Position numbers and translations under genes: made by a program
Shown: in pieces, positions 10,401-20,681 of the stretch
Position numbering within the stretch: the stretch's first letter is position 1
How the letters are laid out: each line of letters begins with the position of its first letter
Source of the DNA: Nemertoderma westbladi
Taxonomy: Eukaryota; Xenacoelomorpha; Nemertodermatida; Nemertodermatidae
Direction: 5' to 3'
Assembly: GCA_032718475.1 (NCBI GenBank)
Contig: JAUCBJ010006020.1
Location: 1-53,885, forward strand
Length of the DNA: 53,885 nucleotides
The notes under the pieces: model-generated
Database searches by the model: none
What the model saw: only the letters and a program-made list of their open reading frames with translations
Told to the model about the DNA's origin: nothing

Positions 10401-10798
10401 ATACTGAGAGCCATTTGCCGTTGTTCCCCTCACACCAACGTTGTCAAGTCGTGATTGCACTTTTGTCATATCTCTAAGAATCTGTTTCCTAACGAAAATG
10501 GCCACACCTCCAGATCCCCGACTCGCTTTGGCCGAGTGCTGACATGGAATGTATTCACATGTGTGTTGTGCCGAGAAATCATCCAGTAAGTATCTACACA
10601 GCAAGTCATCTAGCCAGTGCTCCTGTATACATAATATGTCCAAGTTTTCCAGTAGTGTACGCACATAATTCTCGTTATTTATAAACCCACGACAGTTCAG
10701 AGTTGCTAATCTAAGAGAGTTGGGGCTACTATTCTTCAGTTTATTTTTGTTGCAAACCACACCGATATCCATGCCGACATGTTGAGATAAGAAGGATG
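7452..10798 (-). mobile_element. LINE-1 of this window: non-LTR retrotransposon inside Pao A
   Basis: It interrupts the Pao A RNase H coding sequence: the peptide FYWTDASLV before it (about 10800) and IVYIAADN after it (7450) are adjacent in Pao B. On the - strand it ends in (AAT)n at 7452-7472, a microsatellite tail typical of several APE-type LINE clades. A short duplication TAGT may flank it. There is almost no 5' leader and no ORF1, so the copy is 5'-truncated or the family is ORF2-only. Confidence 0.8.
7683..10772 (-). CDS. LINE ORF2: APE-type endonuclease and reverse transcriptase
   Basis: An uninterrupted frame of 1029 residues. The endonuclease spans about residues 20-260: LNCRGF, CIQEHWL, YGPD, LGDFNADL and NHSDHSPIAC give the conserved Asn, Glu, Asp-Asn and Ser-Asp-His sets. 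The reverse transcriptase spans about 440-800: SYRPIASIP, QYAYQKGMGTDL, MDISAAFDTVD, GLRQGSLISP, catalytic YADD (near 8558-8569) and FLGFKISP. It would nick the target and copy its own RNA by target-primed reverse transcription. I chose the ATG at 10772 because upstream codons in the same frame belong to Pao A and RTE. No C-terminal zinc finger or RNase H was seen. The clade is not assigned. The intact frame suggests a recent insertion. Confidence 0.85.
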   Translation of the reverse strand: MDIGVVCNKNKLKNSSPNSLRLATLNCRGFINNENYVRTLLENLDILCIQEHWLDDLLCRYLLDDFSAQHTCEYIPCQHSAKASRGSGGVAIFVRKQILRDMTKVQSRLDNVGVRGTTANGSQYVFLSVYGPDSNKPKEKYLDFLGRLAAILEVQSKNAAPIILGDFNADLGPLQGPRYCRAQATGRGKLFNSFLLEESLSAVDTQHNFDGPNLTYYGPHNSYIDHIVTKTAIANHVMKGICHEMDNVENHSDHSPIACILETTTGKSTQQDNSTNRKQNVREGPTRFNWKKATESNLRDYSNAINEGLTRLESVYNTPGSGRTIENLNSYTEEFQNTIHEAAFMHIPIYKRRKLNSNYRIRNAQLKERTKTTKDLYNIWCQRGKEDDDNIKTAFKESKRSTRRLRNYLVKQRVSNIVLKSTKSGPHAFWNHFQKRTDQKTPESLRQEFKDQLITRQGYKTDNYDADMTSLKDEINQQIDSGDFNCPLVSTVTVRNAILALNRGKSPDIFSLTVENLIYADAEENICKHITNIINSTLLLGETPTIFGDTVISYIFKGKGKTVLQATSYRPIASIPILAKIMELLIISISLTKVLHPSDSQYAYQKGMGTDLVIGAILELLQYYRRGDSSVYVTQMDISAAFDTVDIHKLLSKLISETPINPFIARLLLYYYSNTKAFIKINNKLNTVGINLYKGLRQGSLISPPFFNFYIQQVMEKAQNNNLGCKIFHIPLGSFSYADDILLISTTASAAEKMCDGIIASLRDLSLNIDPDKSNWMLIAGKKGAATAKSLKINGTEMKPSNHIKFLGFKISPTGKHLSEIIKSIAMHSEIFHNFRWTAQRYNVETVAKLWRSLALPSILYKTTYHFGALSKSELLSADAYHRKVLRGLIHVGNYVSNGTLLNLYRTDDISNSAYRQCLGTMLRSIRSPNTHIQQCIRIAVQLNSIDPKGAQYCGIGGTYNNARLHYSLPEVSSLMNYTYNRNQLFARLNSGQPNCTDKDHAEFISNCYNLSNTSFTIKHKRIIDYYGI

Positions 10799-11275
10799 AG
10801 ACTAAGGATGCGTCCGTCCAATAGAATAATGTCAAGGTCGTGTCTAACTCCTCTATTATCTGCTTACTTACCTCGACCGAGACTACGGCCGCCTGCAACT
10901 GTGCGCGAGGGACTGTCATGTATTTGACCGGCATTGTCTTTGATCTAGACGTCACAAAGGCCATCTCAAACTTATCCTGACTTACCTCACGGCGAAGGAA
11001 GGCTACCATACCAAAGCCAGTATCACTTGCGTCACTAAACAAGTGCAGTTCAAGATCAGCTGGAAATACCAGCTGATTCGGAATGTAGGAGCGGGGTATA
11101 TCTATATTTTTCAATAGATGTAACTCGGCTTCCCACTCTCTCCACTGGTTTGCATGTATAGGAGATATTGGCTCATCCAACTCTAAGTCGGACAGCCAAA
11201 TTTTCCTCATACATATTCGTGCCTGTAATATTACCGGACTGATAAAGTTCATCGGGTCAAATAGTCTACTCATTG
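10799..11275 (-). pseudogene. Pao A pol: Peptidase_A17/RNase H region, first part
   Basis: The - strand encodes SRLFDPMNFISPVILQARI, ELHLFSDASDTGFGMVAFL, VPRAQLQAAVVS and FYWTDASLV. These are the BEL/Pao segment that Pfam names Peptidase_A17, which covers the reverse transcriptase connection and RNase H. The matching Pao B part is 37640-38115. It is joined in frame to RTE sequence on one side and to the LINE on the other. The upstream Pao parts (gag, protease, reverse transcriptase) are not found anywhere in the window. Confidence 0.85.
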
Positions 11276-11282
11276 TCGATGC

Positions 11283-12017
11283 AGAATGCTGTGCCGGCTT
11301 GTCAACAAAATTGCACCGCCACAACTCCCTATCACCCATGACATTTGCTAGATCATCCGCATCTTTAAGGCCAGTGTCCTTTAAGATGCGTCTCAAGAAA
11401 GTCATGGGCTGTCCACCATGCTTATTCACTCCATGAGGCTGCCAAAGTACAAGATTATGCACTGGCTGGTCCTCACGGCAAAAGCAATGTCCTGCAAAGC
11501 GGAGGCGATTTTGTTCTAGTGTCAAGCTTGGGGGAACCAATGAGACACCTCCAATGTTATATAGTGTCTGGTTGGAGATGTGTGCATTATACTTGACACA
11601 ATGAACCCGGCGTAGCATTCTTGTGAATGTGCCATCCAGAGATTTGGTGTCCTCAGCAGTTAGAGCCCAGCATGGACTCCCGTAGAGGAGTACTGGAACT
11701 ACTGCTGCTCTAAATAATCGGACCTTAAGTTTCCGATTAATTATCGATGACTTCCAAATCCTGGAAAGCCTATTCAAGGCTGCCCATGCCTTTCCCTTAC
11801 GTATTCGAAGGTCCTCACCTGACTTCCGGATCCATGATCCCAGGTAACAGAAGTCGTCCACATGCTCAAGCAAACCATCCTTTGAGCTTATGCTCATCCG
11901 ATCAGAGACTTGCTGAGGACTTTCAAAGTTAACGGTCAGAATTTTGGTCTTTCTGGAGTTAATAAAAAGACCAACACTAGAAGCAGCATGTTCTAATGAG
12001 CTGAGGAGCCGTTGGGC
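11283..12017 (-). pseudogene. RTE copy A, C-terminal region
   Basis: It continues in the same frame after the TGA at 12018-12020. It includes HVDDFCYLGSWI, AAVVPVLLYGSPCWAL, MLRRVHCVKYNAHISN, RLRFAGHCFCR and LWQPHGVNKHGGQP. The pattern of thumb region then RLRFAGH is typical of RTE-clade LINEs. The frame runs on without a stop into Pao A RNase H and then LINE ORF2, giving one artificial 1404-residue frame (7683-11897). Confidence 0.75.
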
Positions 12018-12725
12018 TCACTCTAATGATTCTGAGAGTACTCCTAAGTCATCAGCAAAGTCTAGATCAGTTAGGTACTTGGCAGGATTTCCTCGACTTC
12101 TGGAGCCAGTAGGTGGAGTTATCATCACCCCATCATCATTATGATGATCTAAGGACATGCGTAGAACATAGTCAACCACAATAATGAACAAGAATGGTGC
12201 AAGTGTGTCTCCTTGGAGGACGCCCCATAACACTTCAAATGGTTCTGTGTCACCGTCTACAGTAGACACAAATGTTGTCGAACCATCGTATACTGATCTG
12301 ATTGCTGCAATAATTTCATCAGGAATCCCATATAATGAAAGTATGCTGAACATACGTGAGCGAGAGACTGAATCAAAGGCCTTGAAGAAGTCAACAAAGA
12401 TAACAGCCAGATGCATGTCTTTCTTTTTTGATAATTCTTCAATTATCCTTCTAAGTGCCAAAATGGGCTCCATTGTCTCACGACCTTTACGGAACCCATT
12501 CTGATTTCCACGGAGCAGTCTCTCAATGGGATCCCTGATGCGATTTAATAGAATCCTATTGTATAGCTTTGCAGCAATCGAGATCAATGAGATTCCCCGA
12601 AAAGAACCATAGAGTGTTAGGTTGCCCTTCTTGGGAACTGGCACCAACTTATTTGTTTTCATTTTTGTGGGACTCTTGTTGTTCGGTACATGTCTACTAT
12701 GATGGGATAGATGAGCTTTAAACAC
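12018..12725 (-). pseudogene. RTE copy A, reverse transcriptase core
   Basis: Motifs in order: KLVPVPKKGN, GISLISIAAKLYNRILLNRI, NQNGFRKGRETMEPILAL, VIFVDFFKAFDSV, WGVLQGDTLAPFLF and catalytic FADD (near 12048-12059). It is separated from the upstream frame by one missing base around 12672; the inverted copy B keeps the base and reads through. It ends at a TGA. Confidence 0.85.
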
Positions 12726-14596
12726 TCAGGTATTTTAAAGACCTCAGGGGGAACACCATCTACTCCACTGGCACGATTGGTCTTAATGCTCTTTGCAGCA
12801 GCCTTCACTTCTGCAAAGGAGATATCGCCAATGGGAATATCTGGGAGTACAGACTCAGACACTTTTACTTCTATAAAGTTATCAGGCAATACCCTGTCAT
12901 TATTGAGGAGCTTTTCAAAGTGGGCTTTCCAACCATTGAGGCGATCGGCTGGTGATTCAGCCTTAACCTTGGTGGTTGGTTGGCTTTTCCACCCAGTAAG
13001 CAGATTGATTGATTTCCATGCCTGGGATGATTGCCTGCTGTCGTCAGCATCATTGATGGCATCAACCTGTTGGTTTATTAGCTCCTGTAGATTAGCAGAG
13101 TACTGCCTGTTCAGGGACCTAGATGCAGCCTTAACTGCATTCTTGGCCGCTGTAGTCTGTTTGAGTCGGGACTCTTTCTGCGCCTTATGAAGGTCATTTC
13201 GGCACTTCTGAATTTTGTTGTCAGTCCAGGGGGCCCTTTTCCTGTTTCGAGGGTATACAGGAACTGTTTCTGCAGCTGCTAACTTAACTGCTTCTGTAAA
13301 GGCAGTATAGCCCTCACAGTGATCTGCCGCCTCAGAGGCAAGAGCCTCATACCTGTTGCTCAGCTGTAGTGTGAAGCTGGATCTCACACTTGGCTGTTGC
13401 AACAGAGAGGACCAGTCATGCCGCGGCAAGGCAGATTTCGTTGTTCTGCTAGCACGCAGACTAAGTCTTACCTTGGCCACAATAAGGCGGTGATCACTGG
13501 AGAAGGGTCGAAGTGTAAATGCATTACAGTCTTGTATAGAGCTCCTGTATTTCCTACGAAACAGAATATGGTCTATCTGGGACTTGTGACCACTGGGTCC
13601 ACTATGAGTCCATAGCTTTCCAGTTCGCTTCTTGAACTGGGTTCCAGCCGAAAACAATCCATTTCCAGAGATAAAATCCTGAAGATGGACAGAATTTCGG
13701 TTAACACTATTGCTATAGACCCAGGGCGATGTAGGTGATTGATGCAGACTTGCATTAAAGTCTCCCAGGAATGTTAAGAATGCATGCTGATCCACTCCAT
13801 CAGTAGCTGCTTGTAGATTGTGGTAGAAATTTTCCACCTCCTCTACAGGGGCAACACTAGTTGGAGAGTAGCACACAATCAGAACCACCTTAGGAAACTT
13901 CTTAGCCAGTCTTCCAGAACATGAGAAGTGGCAACGGATGATGCGGTTAGAGATTTGGTCTATTTTGTCCAATGCTGCATGTGCAGTTGGATTCATCAAT
14001 AGACCAATTCCACCATTGCCACTATCATCTGCTGACGCGAGGGCGAGTCGCCAACCGCCCCCCATGTCCTTAATCAGAACCTCATCAGTCTGTCCAGTCT
14101 GCATTCGGTGCTCTTGAACACCCACTGCGCTAAGAGAAAGCTTATCTGCCAAGGCAGTCAGCTCACCTTGTCGCATTGGGGACCCGAGTGTTAGGGTGTT
14201 TACTGAGGCTAGTCTAGTGACTTGCCTCAGATTCACCAATGGCTTTGTTGGTCGGGGTGGAACATGAGAGTAGCCTCCAACTCCAGAATCCCTCTCCCCA
14301 TCACAATCTGGCCTCCCTGGTGACCCAGGGTTTGGGCCAGAAAGGTCATCAGGAAAGGGACTCAAAGAATTGTTGGCTGCTCTCTCTCCAGTAGGGGGTG
14401 AGACAGGCAGCCGGTCAGGAGTTAACTGACGCCTGTGAGACCGATTGTGTCCGGTAATTCCACTGGCCTCTAGTGGCCGGACCTCCGCATTGCTAATGTA
14501 ATCCATAGTGGGGGTTGGGGGGTGCTTTTTTGCCGAGTCAGCTCTCGGGGCAAATACCACACCCTGGTTTGCCATTCCACAGGGTGGGTGTCGCAA
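12659..14596 (-). pseudogene. RTE copy A, endonuclease and start of reverse transcriptase
   Basis: A 645-residue frame. Residues 1-125 are a proline-rich leader. The endonuclease follows from about 130 (LASVNTLTL, VGVQEHRM, ICYSPTS-like, LGDFNASL, SQIDHILF, SSDHRLIVAK). A linker rich in Lys and Arg leads to NRASGVDGVPPEVFK, the first reverse transcriptase motif. The family nicks DNA and copies RNA. The frame is lost at 12672. The start is taken at the first Met (14596); the endonuclease alone would not need it. Confidence 0.8.
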
Positions 14597-14995
14597 TGGA
14601 GTCAGATATGAGGCCCATCACCCATATCTACTCTGGCGCACATGACCCACCATTGGCTGTTGCAGCTCATCTGCTGGGTCATGCCCTGTACCCTTGCTGC
14701 CAGGTGCAGGTCGCAGTGAAGTGCTCTCAGAGTGGACATGAGAACACTCTACTCCTGACCAGCCATTGGTAGATCACCATCTGCCTGGTCAGGCCATATA
14801 CCCCAGCAGCCAAGTATATGGGTCCTTAATCCAGGACCAAGGGCGTCCTTATCCCAGAACGAAGGGGGTCCTAGTTACAGGACCAGATTTGCCCTAGTAA
14901 TAGGGTCTATGCAGCTACAGGTGGCACCTCCTTTATGCTGCATGGAGGTGGCAAGTTTTCTTGATCAATGACCTAGAATACCTGACCTGACCTGG

Positions 14996-17900
14996 GTCTA
15001 TAGTAATAGTGTTAACCGAAATTCCGTCCATCTTCAGGATTTTATCTCTGGAAATGGATTGTTTTCGGCTGGAACCCAGTTCAAGAAGCAAACTGGAAAG
15101 CTATGGACTCATAGTGGACCTGGTGGTCACAAGTCCCAGATAGACCATATTCTGTTTCGTAGGAAATACAGGAGCTCTATACAAGACTGTAATGCATTTA
15201 CACTACGACCCTTCTCCAGTGATCACCGCCTTATTGTGGCCAAGGTAAGACTTAGTCTGCGTGCTGCAGAACAACGAAATCTGCCTTGCCGCGGCATGAC
15301 TGGTCCTCTCTGTTGCAACAGCCAAGTGTGAGATCCAGCTTCACACTACAGCTGAGCAACAGGTATGAGGTTCTTGCCTCTGAGGCAGCAGATCACTGTG
15401 AGGGCTATACTGCCTTTACAGAAGCAGTTAAGTTAGCAGCTGCAGAAACAGTTCCTGTATACCCTCGAAACAGGAAAAGGGCCCCCTGGACTGACAACAA
15501 AATTCAGAAGTGCCAAAATGACCTTCATAAGGGGCAGAAAGAGTCCCGACTCAAACAGACTACAGTGGCCAAGAATGCAGTTAAGGCTGCATCTAGGTCC
15601 CTGAACAGGCAGTACTCTGCTAATCTACAGGAGCTAATAAACCAACCTGTTTATGCCATCAATGATGCTGACGACAGCAGGCAATCATCCCAGGCATGGA
15701 AATCGATTAATCTGCTTACTGGGCGGAAAAGCCAACCACCACCAAGGTTAAGGCTGAATCACCAGCCGATCGCCTCAATGGTTGGAAAGCCCACTTTGAA
15801 AAGCTCCTCAATAATGACAGGGTATTGCCTGATAACTTTATAGAAGTAAACGTGTCTGAGTCTGTACTCCCAGATATTCCCATTGGCGATATCTCCTTTG
15901 CAGAAGTGAAGGCTGCTGCAAAGAGCATTAAGACCAATCGTGCCAGTGGAGTAGATGGTGTTCCCCCTGAGGTCTTTAAAATACCTGATTGTTTAACCCT
16001 ATTAGTACCGGGCTATAAAATGTTGTACAAATACCGGGGGGGGGGGGTCATATTGACCCCTCCCTCTAAAATCTAGAAATATTTACGAAAACGTCTGATT
16101 TTTTGTTTGTACGTAGGTATCACTTGTCTGGATCCGACCGAAAAAAAAAATTTTCGAAAAAATGTACTGGGGTGGTTATATTGCAGCACCAAAATTACAA
16201 GTAGTGCACAATTTTCACAAAATTTGAAAGTTACATTTTCGGCTAATTATTTTTCAATACAGGTTTTCTGGGGTACAAAATACATTGGAAAATATTTAAA
16301 AATGATATGATTACTATAAATGGCTGTTTAGTCCTCTCTGCGTAGGAAAAAAATGAAAAAAACAAGTAACCAGCACTTTTCAGTTAGAACACAAAATTTT
16401 TAATTCATTTATACGATGCTATAAATTCACATTTTCAGGTTTTCGAGGGCGCTGATTCTAATGGAATACATTTCTAATATGCCAGATCATTGCTACTTGT
16501 ATTTTTCGGCGTAATTTGGCAAATTTTGGTGCTAGCACCAAATTTCGTACCCATCACCAAAAAGTACAAGTTTGCGATGTCCAGTGCTGTTTTTATTGAT
16601 TCCATCGGATTCAGGACCCTAATATACCCGTATAACGCAAGAAACAAGGTGATACTATCTCCTGATCAATTTGCATATTTTCGAAAATTTGGTGCTGGCA
16701 CAACAATTTTCACCCACCGGCGAAAAATACAAGTTTGAGAAATCTTATGAAATTTTTACTGATTCCATTGAATTCAGAACCATCACAAACCCGTATAACG
16801 CAAGAAACAAGGTGACACAATCAATTGATATATTTGATGGTTTTCAAAATTTGGTGCTAGCACCACATTTTGCACCCACATCCGAAAAATCAAGTTTGAG
16901 ATGTCTAGTTTGATAATTATATATTTCATTGAATTCAGAACAGCCATAAACCTCTAAAACGCAAGAAATAAATTGTCACAAGCAATTTTATCTATTGAAT
17001 GGATTTTCAAAATTTCGTGATAGCACCAAAATTTGCACACAGCACCGAAAAATACGAGTTTGATACGCTTGGTGCAACTCGTATATATTTCATCGAATCC
17101 AGATCCCCAAAAAACCCCAATTGCTTAAAAAACAAGTTTCAAACATCAATTTACAAAATTGACATATTTCAAAATTTGGTGCTGGCACCAAAATTTGGCA
17201 CCCACCGAAAAAAATAAGTTTGAAATTTCTAAATCAATTTATATGAATTCCATCCAATTTCTAAGACCATAAAACCGGTGTAAATAAAAAATAGAGATGT
17301 TACAATTCATATTTAATGAAATGTAATTTTCAAAAAACGTCTCAAAAAAAGTGCCAAAAGTAGGGTTAAAAAATGGTGCTGTAACTCGAAAAGTACCCAA
17401 TATTTATTTTTGAAAACGGTTTTCACTACTAGGAAGACAATAGATTTTTAGGAAAAGTCATAAAATTTCAGATTCCCAACTGCGTTTGTTTCAGAATTAT
17501 AATAAAAAAACCACGGGGGGGGTCATATTGACCCCCCCCCCCCCCCCCCCCGGGTTTAATAGGGTTAAAGCTCATCTATCCCATCATAGTAGACATGTAC
17601 CGAACGACAAGAGTCCCACAAGAAATGAAAACAAATAAGTTGGTGCCAGTTCCCAAGAAGGGCAACCTAACACTCTGGTTCTTTTCGGGGAATCTCATTG
17701 ATGTCGATTGCTGCAAAGCTATTAAATAGAATTATATTAAATCGCATCAGGGATCCCATTGAGAGACTGCTTCGTGGAAATCAGAATGGGTTCCGTAAAG
17801 GTCGTGGGACCATGGAACCCATTTTGGCACTTAGAAGGATAATTGAAGAGTTATCAAAAAAGAAAGACAGGCATCTGGCTGTTATCTTTGTTGACTTCTT

Positions 17901-18389
17901 CAAGGCCTTTGATTCAGTCTCTCGCTCATGTATGTTCAGCATACTTTCATTATATGGGATTCCTGATGAAATTATTGCAGCAATCAGATCAGTATACGAT
18001 GGTTCGACAACATTTGTGTCTACTGTTGACGGTGACACAGAACCATTTGAAATGTTATGTTATTTCATTGTGTCAAGTACAATGCACACATCTCCAACGA
18101 GACACTATATAACATTGGAGGTGTCTCATTGGTTCCCCCAAGCTTGACACTAGAACAAAATCGCCTCCGCTTTGCAGGACATTGCTTTCGCCATGAGGAC
18201 CAGCCAGTGCATAATCTTGTACTTTGGCAGCCTCATGGAGTGAATAAGCATGGTGGACAGCCCATGACTTTCTTGAGACGCATCTTAAAGGACACTGGCC
18301 TTAAAGATGCGGATGATCTTGCAAATGTCATGGGTGATAGGGAGTTGTGGCGGTGCAATTTTGTTGACAAGCCGGCACAGCATTCTTAA
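14996..18389 (+). mobile_element. RTE-type LINE, copy B (inverted, 5'-truncated)
   Basis: The + strand copy begins inside the endonuclease (GTCTATAGTAATAGTGTT, equal to copy A near 13715) and ends at the same 3' base as copy A. It is split by a TTAA element (15997-17564). It lacks about 650 bp after position 18050, which removes the QGD and FADD motifs, so it cannot be active. Pieces read in shifted frames: 15059-15331, 15286-15843, 15825-15990, 17698-18056 and 18057-18389. With copy A it forms a head-to-head pair. Confidence 0.85.
15993..17568. mobile_element. Complete TTAA-flanked CCCTATTA element, copy 2
   Basis: The RTE sequence GTTTAAAGC is split with TTAA at both ends (15993-15996 and 17565-17568), an exact 4-bp target duplication as in piggyBac-type elements. 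The inner ends are CCCTATTA and TAATAGGG. Next to each end lie G or C runs and a 17-bp hairpin (GGGGTCATATTGACCCC type). The body is made of degenerate units of about 150-200 bp, each with a TTTGGTGCTAGCACCAAA palindrome (near 16529, 16855 and 17176). No transposase gene is present, so it is non-autonomous. Confidence 0.85.
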
Positions 18390-19127
18390 AAATGCATCTG
18401 CAATGCAGCATGCCGATCCTAGTAGTAGTATTAATTTCTTGTTGAGTAACCGTTGGTTTCATTCACGTTACAAATACTGTAGGCTAGCGGTTCTCGCGCA
18501 CCCTCTCAAAACCATTTCGTACCCTTTCCATTGATTGAATTGTTCGCTTGATTGCTTTCTTGATCTTGTTTTGATTTCAGGCAGTATTCCTGGTATAAAT
18601 AAATAAACAAATAAAATACAAATAAATATAAACATCATCTTTTATAAAACATCTTTAAATTTTTCATTACATGGGAACAAATTAGAACTTTTTTAACTAT
18701 TCTCGAGGTTTTTTTGTTTCCCGAGCAAAGTGAGGTTACTAAAGGGCGAGAAAATGATATTATTGCAATAGAATATCATTGCATTTGATCATTGCATTAT
18801 CACTGCATTTGATATTGCATATCATATCGCACACATATCATATTATCAAAATAGAATGAGGATGAATACAATATCTCAACTATAGCGAAAATAATGTTCT
18901 ACATTATTTATCATGCGATTAATAATTATTAATAATCTTATAACCAAATTTCTCGAAAAGCACAAGAATTTGAAATTATCATTACTGTAGTCAGGGCTCT
19001 GTGGTACCCCTTGTATTTATATTTGTCAATGTACTAATATTTATTTCATTCCAACTGTTATGTTATTTTGTTGTAAATAATTTTATACAATTTAAACCAA
19101 CTTAAAATTGGTTTAATATATATTTAG
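18390..19127. other. AT-rich intron or intergenic DNA
   Basis: No gene is visible. It contains degenerate words built on ATTGCATTTGATATTGCAT (18770-18850) and a TTAAACCAACTTAAAATTGGTTTAA-like inverted repeat (19091-19115) just before the first host exon. Confidence 0.6.
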
Positions 19128-19317
19128 CTATTATCGACGTATCTTCTGATGGCCAATGTTTTGCATCATCGGTGGAGGAGAACTATCAAGGGAAACAATA
19201 TACCTTAAGGCGATGTGAAAGCGCACTCGTTGACGATGGAGAAGATTGGGCTTCAAACCGCGAAGGTGTTGGTGCATGGTATAAGATAGTGTTATCTGGC
19301 GCCAAAACAATCACAAG
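19128..19317 (+). CDS. Host gene, third-last exon found (discoidin-like protein)
   Basis: An open 190-nt block between a TTTAG acceptor (19123-19127) and a GT donor (19318). It reads SSDGQCFASSVEENYQGK, YTLRRCESALVDDGEDWAS, NREGVGAWYKIVLSGAK and TITR. It starts with two bases that finish a codon (phase 1 intron before it) and ends in phase 2, matching the next exon exactly. The pattern of DG..W, a GAW.KI strand and TITRL resembles discoidin or F5/8-type-C extracellular domains; this is an inference from pattern only. Upstream exons are not in the window: everything to the left is mobile elements. Confidence 0.7.
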
Positions 19318-20681
19318 GTTACTATAATTATTATGTAGACTGTTTTTATTTTCAAAGTATTTATTCTTTATAAAATATATAAGTCTAGATAGGCGCAAGT
19401 GTATCTTTCTTTATAATAAACAAGATGTTCGTTGATGTAGAGTGCCTATGGCATCTAATCTGAACCAAAATTATGTTTTTGCATATTAATTGATGTGTGC
19501 ACACCATTAACTGTGTGTTTATTGTGGAAGATCACCCATGGTGGTGACCAGGCATTCCTTGGATTGACAAGCCTAAAATAATCTTCCATTCATATCCGTT
19601 AATCTTAACTTCTTCCAGAAAATTTGAAAATTAATTATTCTTAAAAATGCATTTACACGGGTTTGTCATGGAAAAATTTATAAATATAGCGTCATATTGA
19701 TAGTTGTTTAAAACCCAGTATCTTACAGTCTTTCAGGAAATGTGACCCAACACATAGAAAGGGGTCAATTTCAAATAATCTCATTTTCCAGAAATTTCAA
19801 ATATATGAAAAAATCATAGAAAACAAAAAAAAATTTAAATTTCATTTTTTCATTGATTTAAGATCGAAATTTAACGTAGAATCCAAAAAAATAACTTCTA
19901 AGGTTACAGTACTTACAGAAAATGTCTGTCTGTCTGTTTGTCTGTCTGTTTGTCAGTCAAAAAATAAAGAAAATCATATAACCTCACCAAAATATGGTTA
20001 TGGGGGTTTTCTAGGTCGGCGAACTCATTTCCGATATCAGTTTTTACGCTTAACTGTATGTTTCTATGTATGTCTGTATGTCTGTCTGTCAGACTATTTA
20101 TCTGTATGTATGTCAGTTAAAAAATTGAAAAAATAATGTAACTTTACAAACATTTGGCTCCAGGGGGTTTTCCAGGTGTGTTTCAATAGTGTTTCAAAAC
20201 CTAGTATCTGCGTCAAATATATAATTTGCAAACAATAATGACACTCTTTCAAAGTTGAGGTGGTTGGCATGCTGAACTACATCTTATTTTAATGTAATAT
20301 GTGTCAACAGAAATTGGGGGAGGGGGAACATTCCAAATTTAGATGAAATTTACCCAAACATGGTACACATGTAGTCTGGCCAAAGTTTATAAATTTTCCA
20401 AGTTGAATTTTCGAGGCCTTCGAGAAGCTAAGATAATAGCAGTTAATTAGTTAATTAAGTTGATTCGCGTAAAAACATCAATTTCAACCTGCCTCCTTAA
20501 AGGATATTAATTATTTTCTAGTATAAGATTTAAATAATTATACTTAACAATTATACAACTGTAATCCATATACCCCATTCTATTATAGTTTTTAATTAGT
20601 TCAAGTGATTTGCTTTAATAAATGTTTATTTAATTGATCTAAACGTAATTAAAGCGGCACAATTATTGAGCACAAATTTAA
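19318..20681. other. Host intron, first part
   Basis: AT-rich. It contains (TGTC)n runs at 19924-19957 and 20064-20090, each followed by a similar block (GTCAGT.AAAAAAT...GGGGGTTTTC.AGG), so it is a two-unit diverged repeat. A 13-nt G-rich spot lies near 20317. No gene or ORF of note. Confidence 0.6.

Larger units (their letters stand above)
11276..14990 (-). mobile_element. RTE-type LINE, copy A
   Basis: A near full-length RTE-clade element. It has a probable leader (14600-14990), endonuclease, reverse transcriptase and a C-terminal region, and ends near GCCGGCACAGCATTC. Copy B (14996-18389) ends at the same place, which fixes the 3' end. There is no poly(A) tail. It is damaged by one base lost near 12672 and one stop (12018-12020). 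Confidence 0.8.

Noticed and set aside
7683-11897. One genuine 1404-residue gene
   Set aside because: Its three parts match three different mobile elements, each continued elsewhere.
18580-18620. Acceptor-like TTTTGATTTCAG as an upstream host exon
   Set aside because: The following sequence reaches a stop within a few codons and no donor fits.
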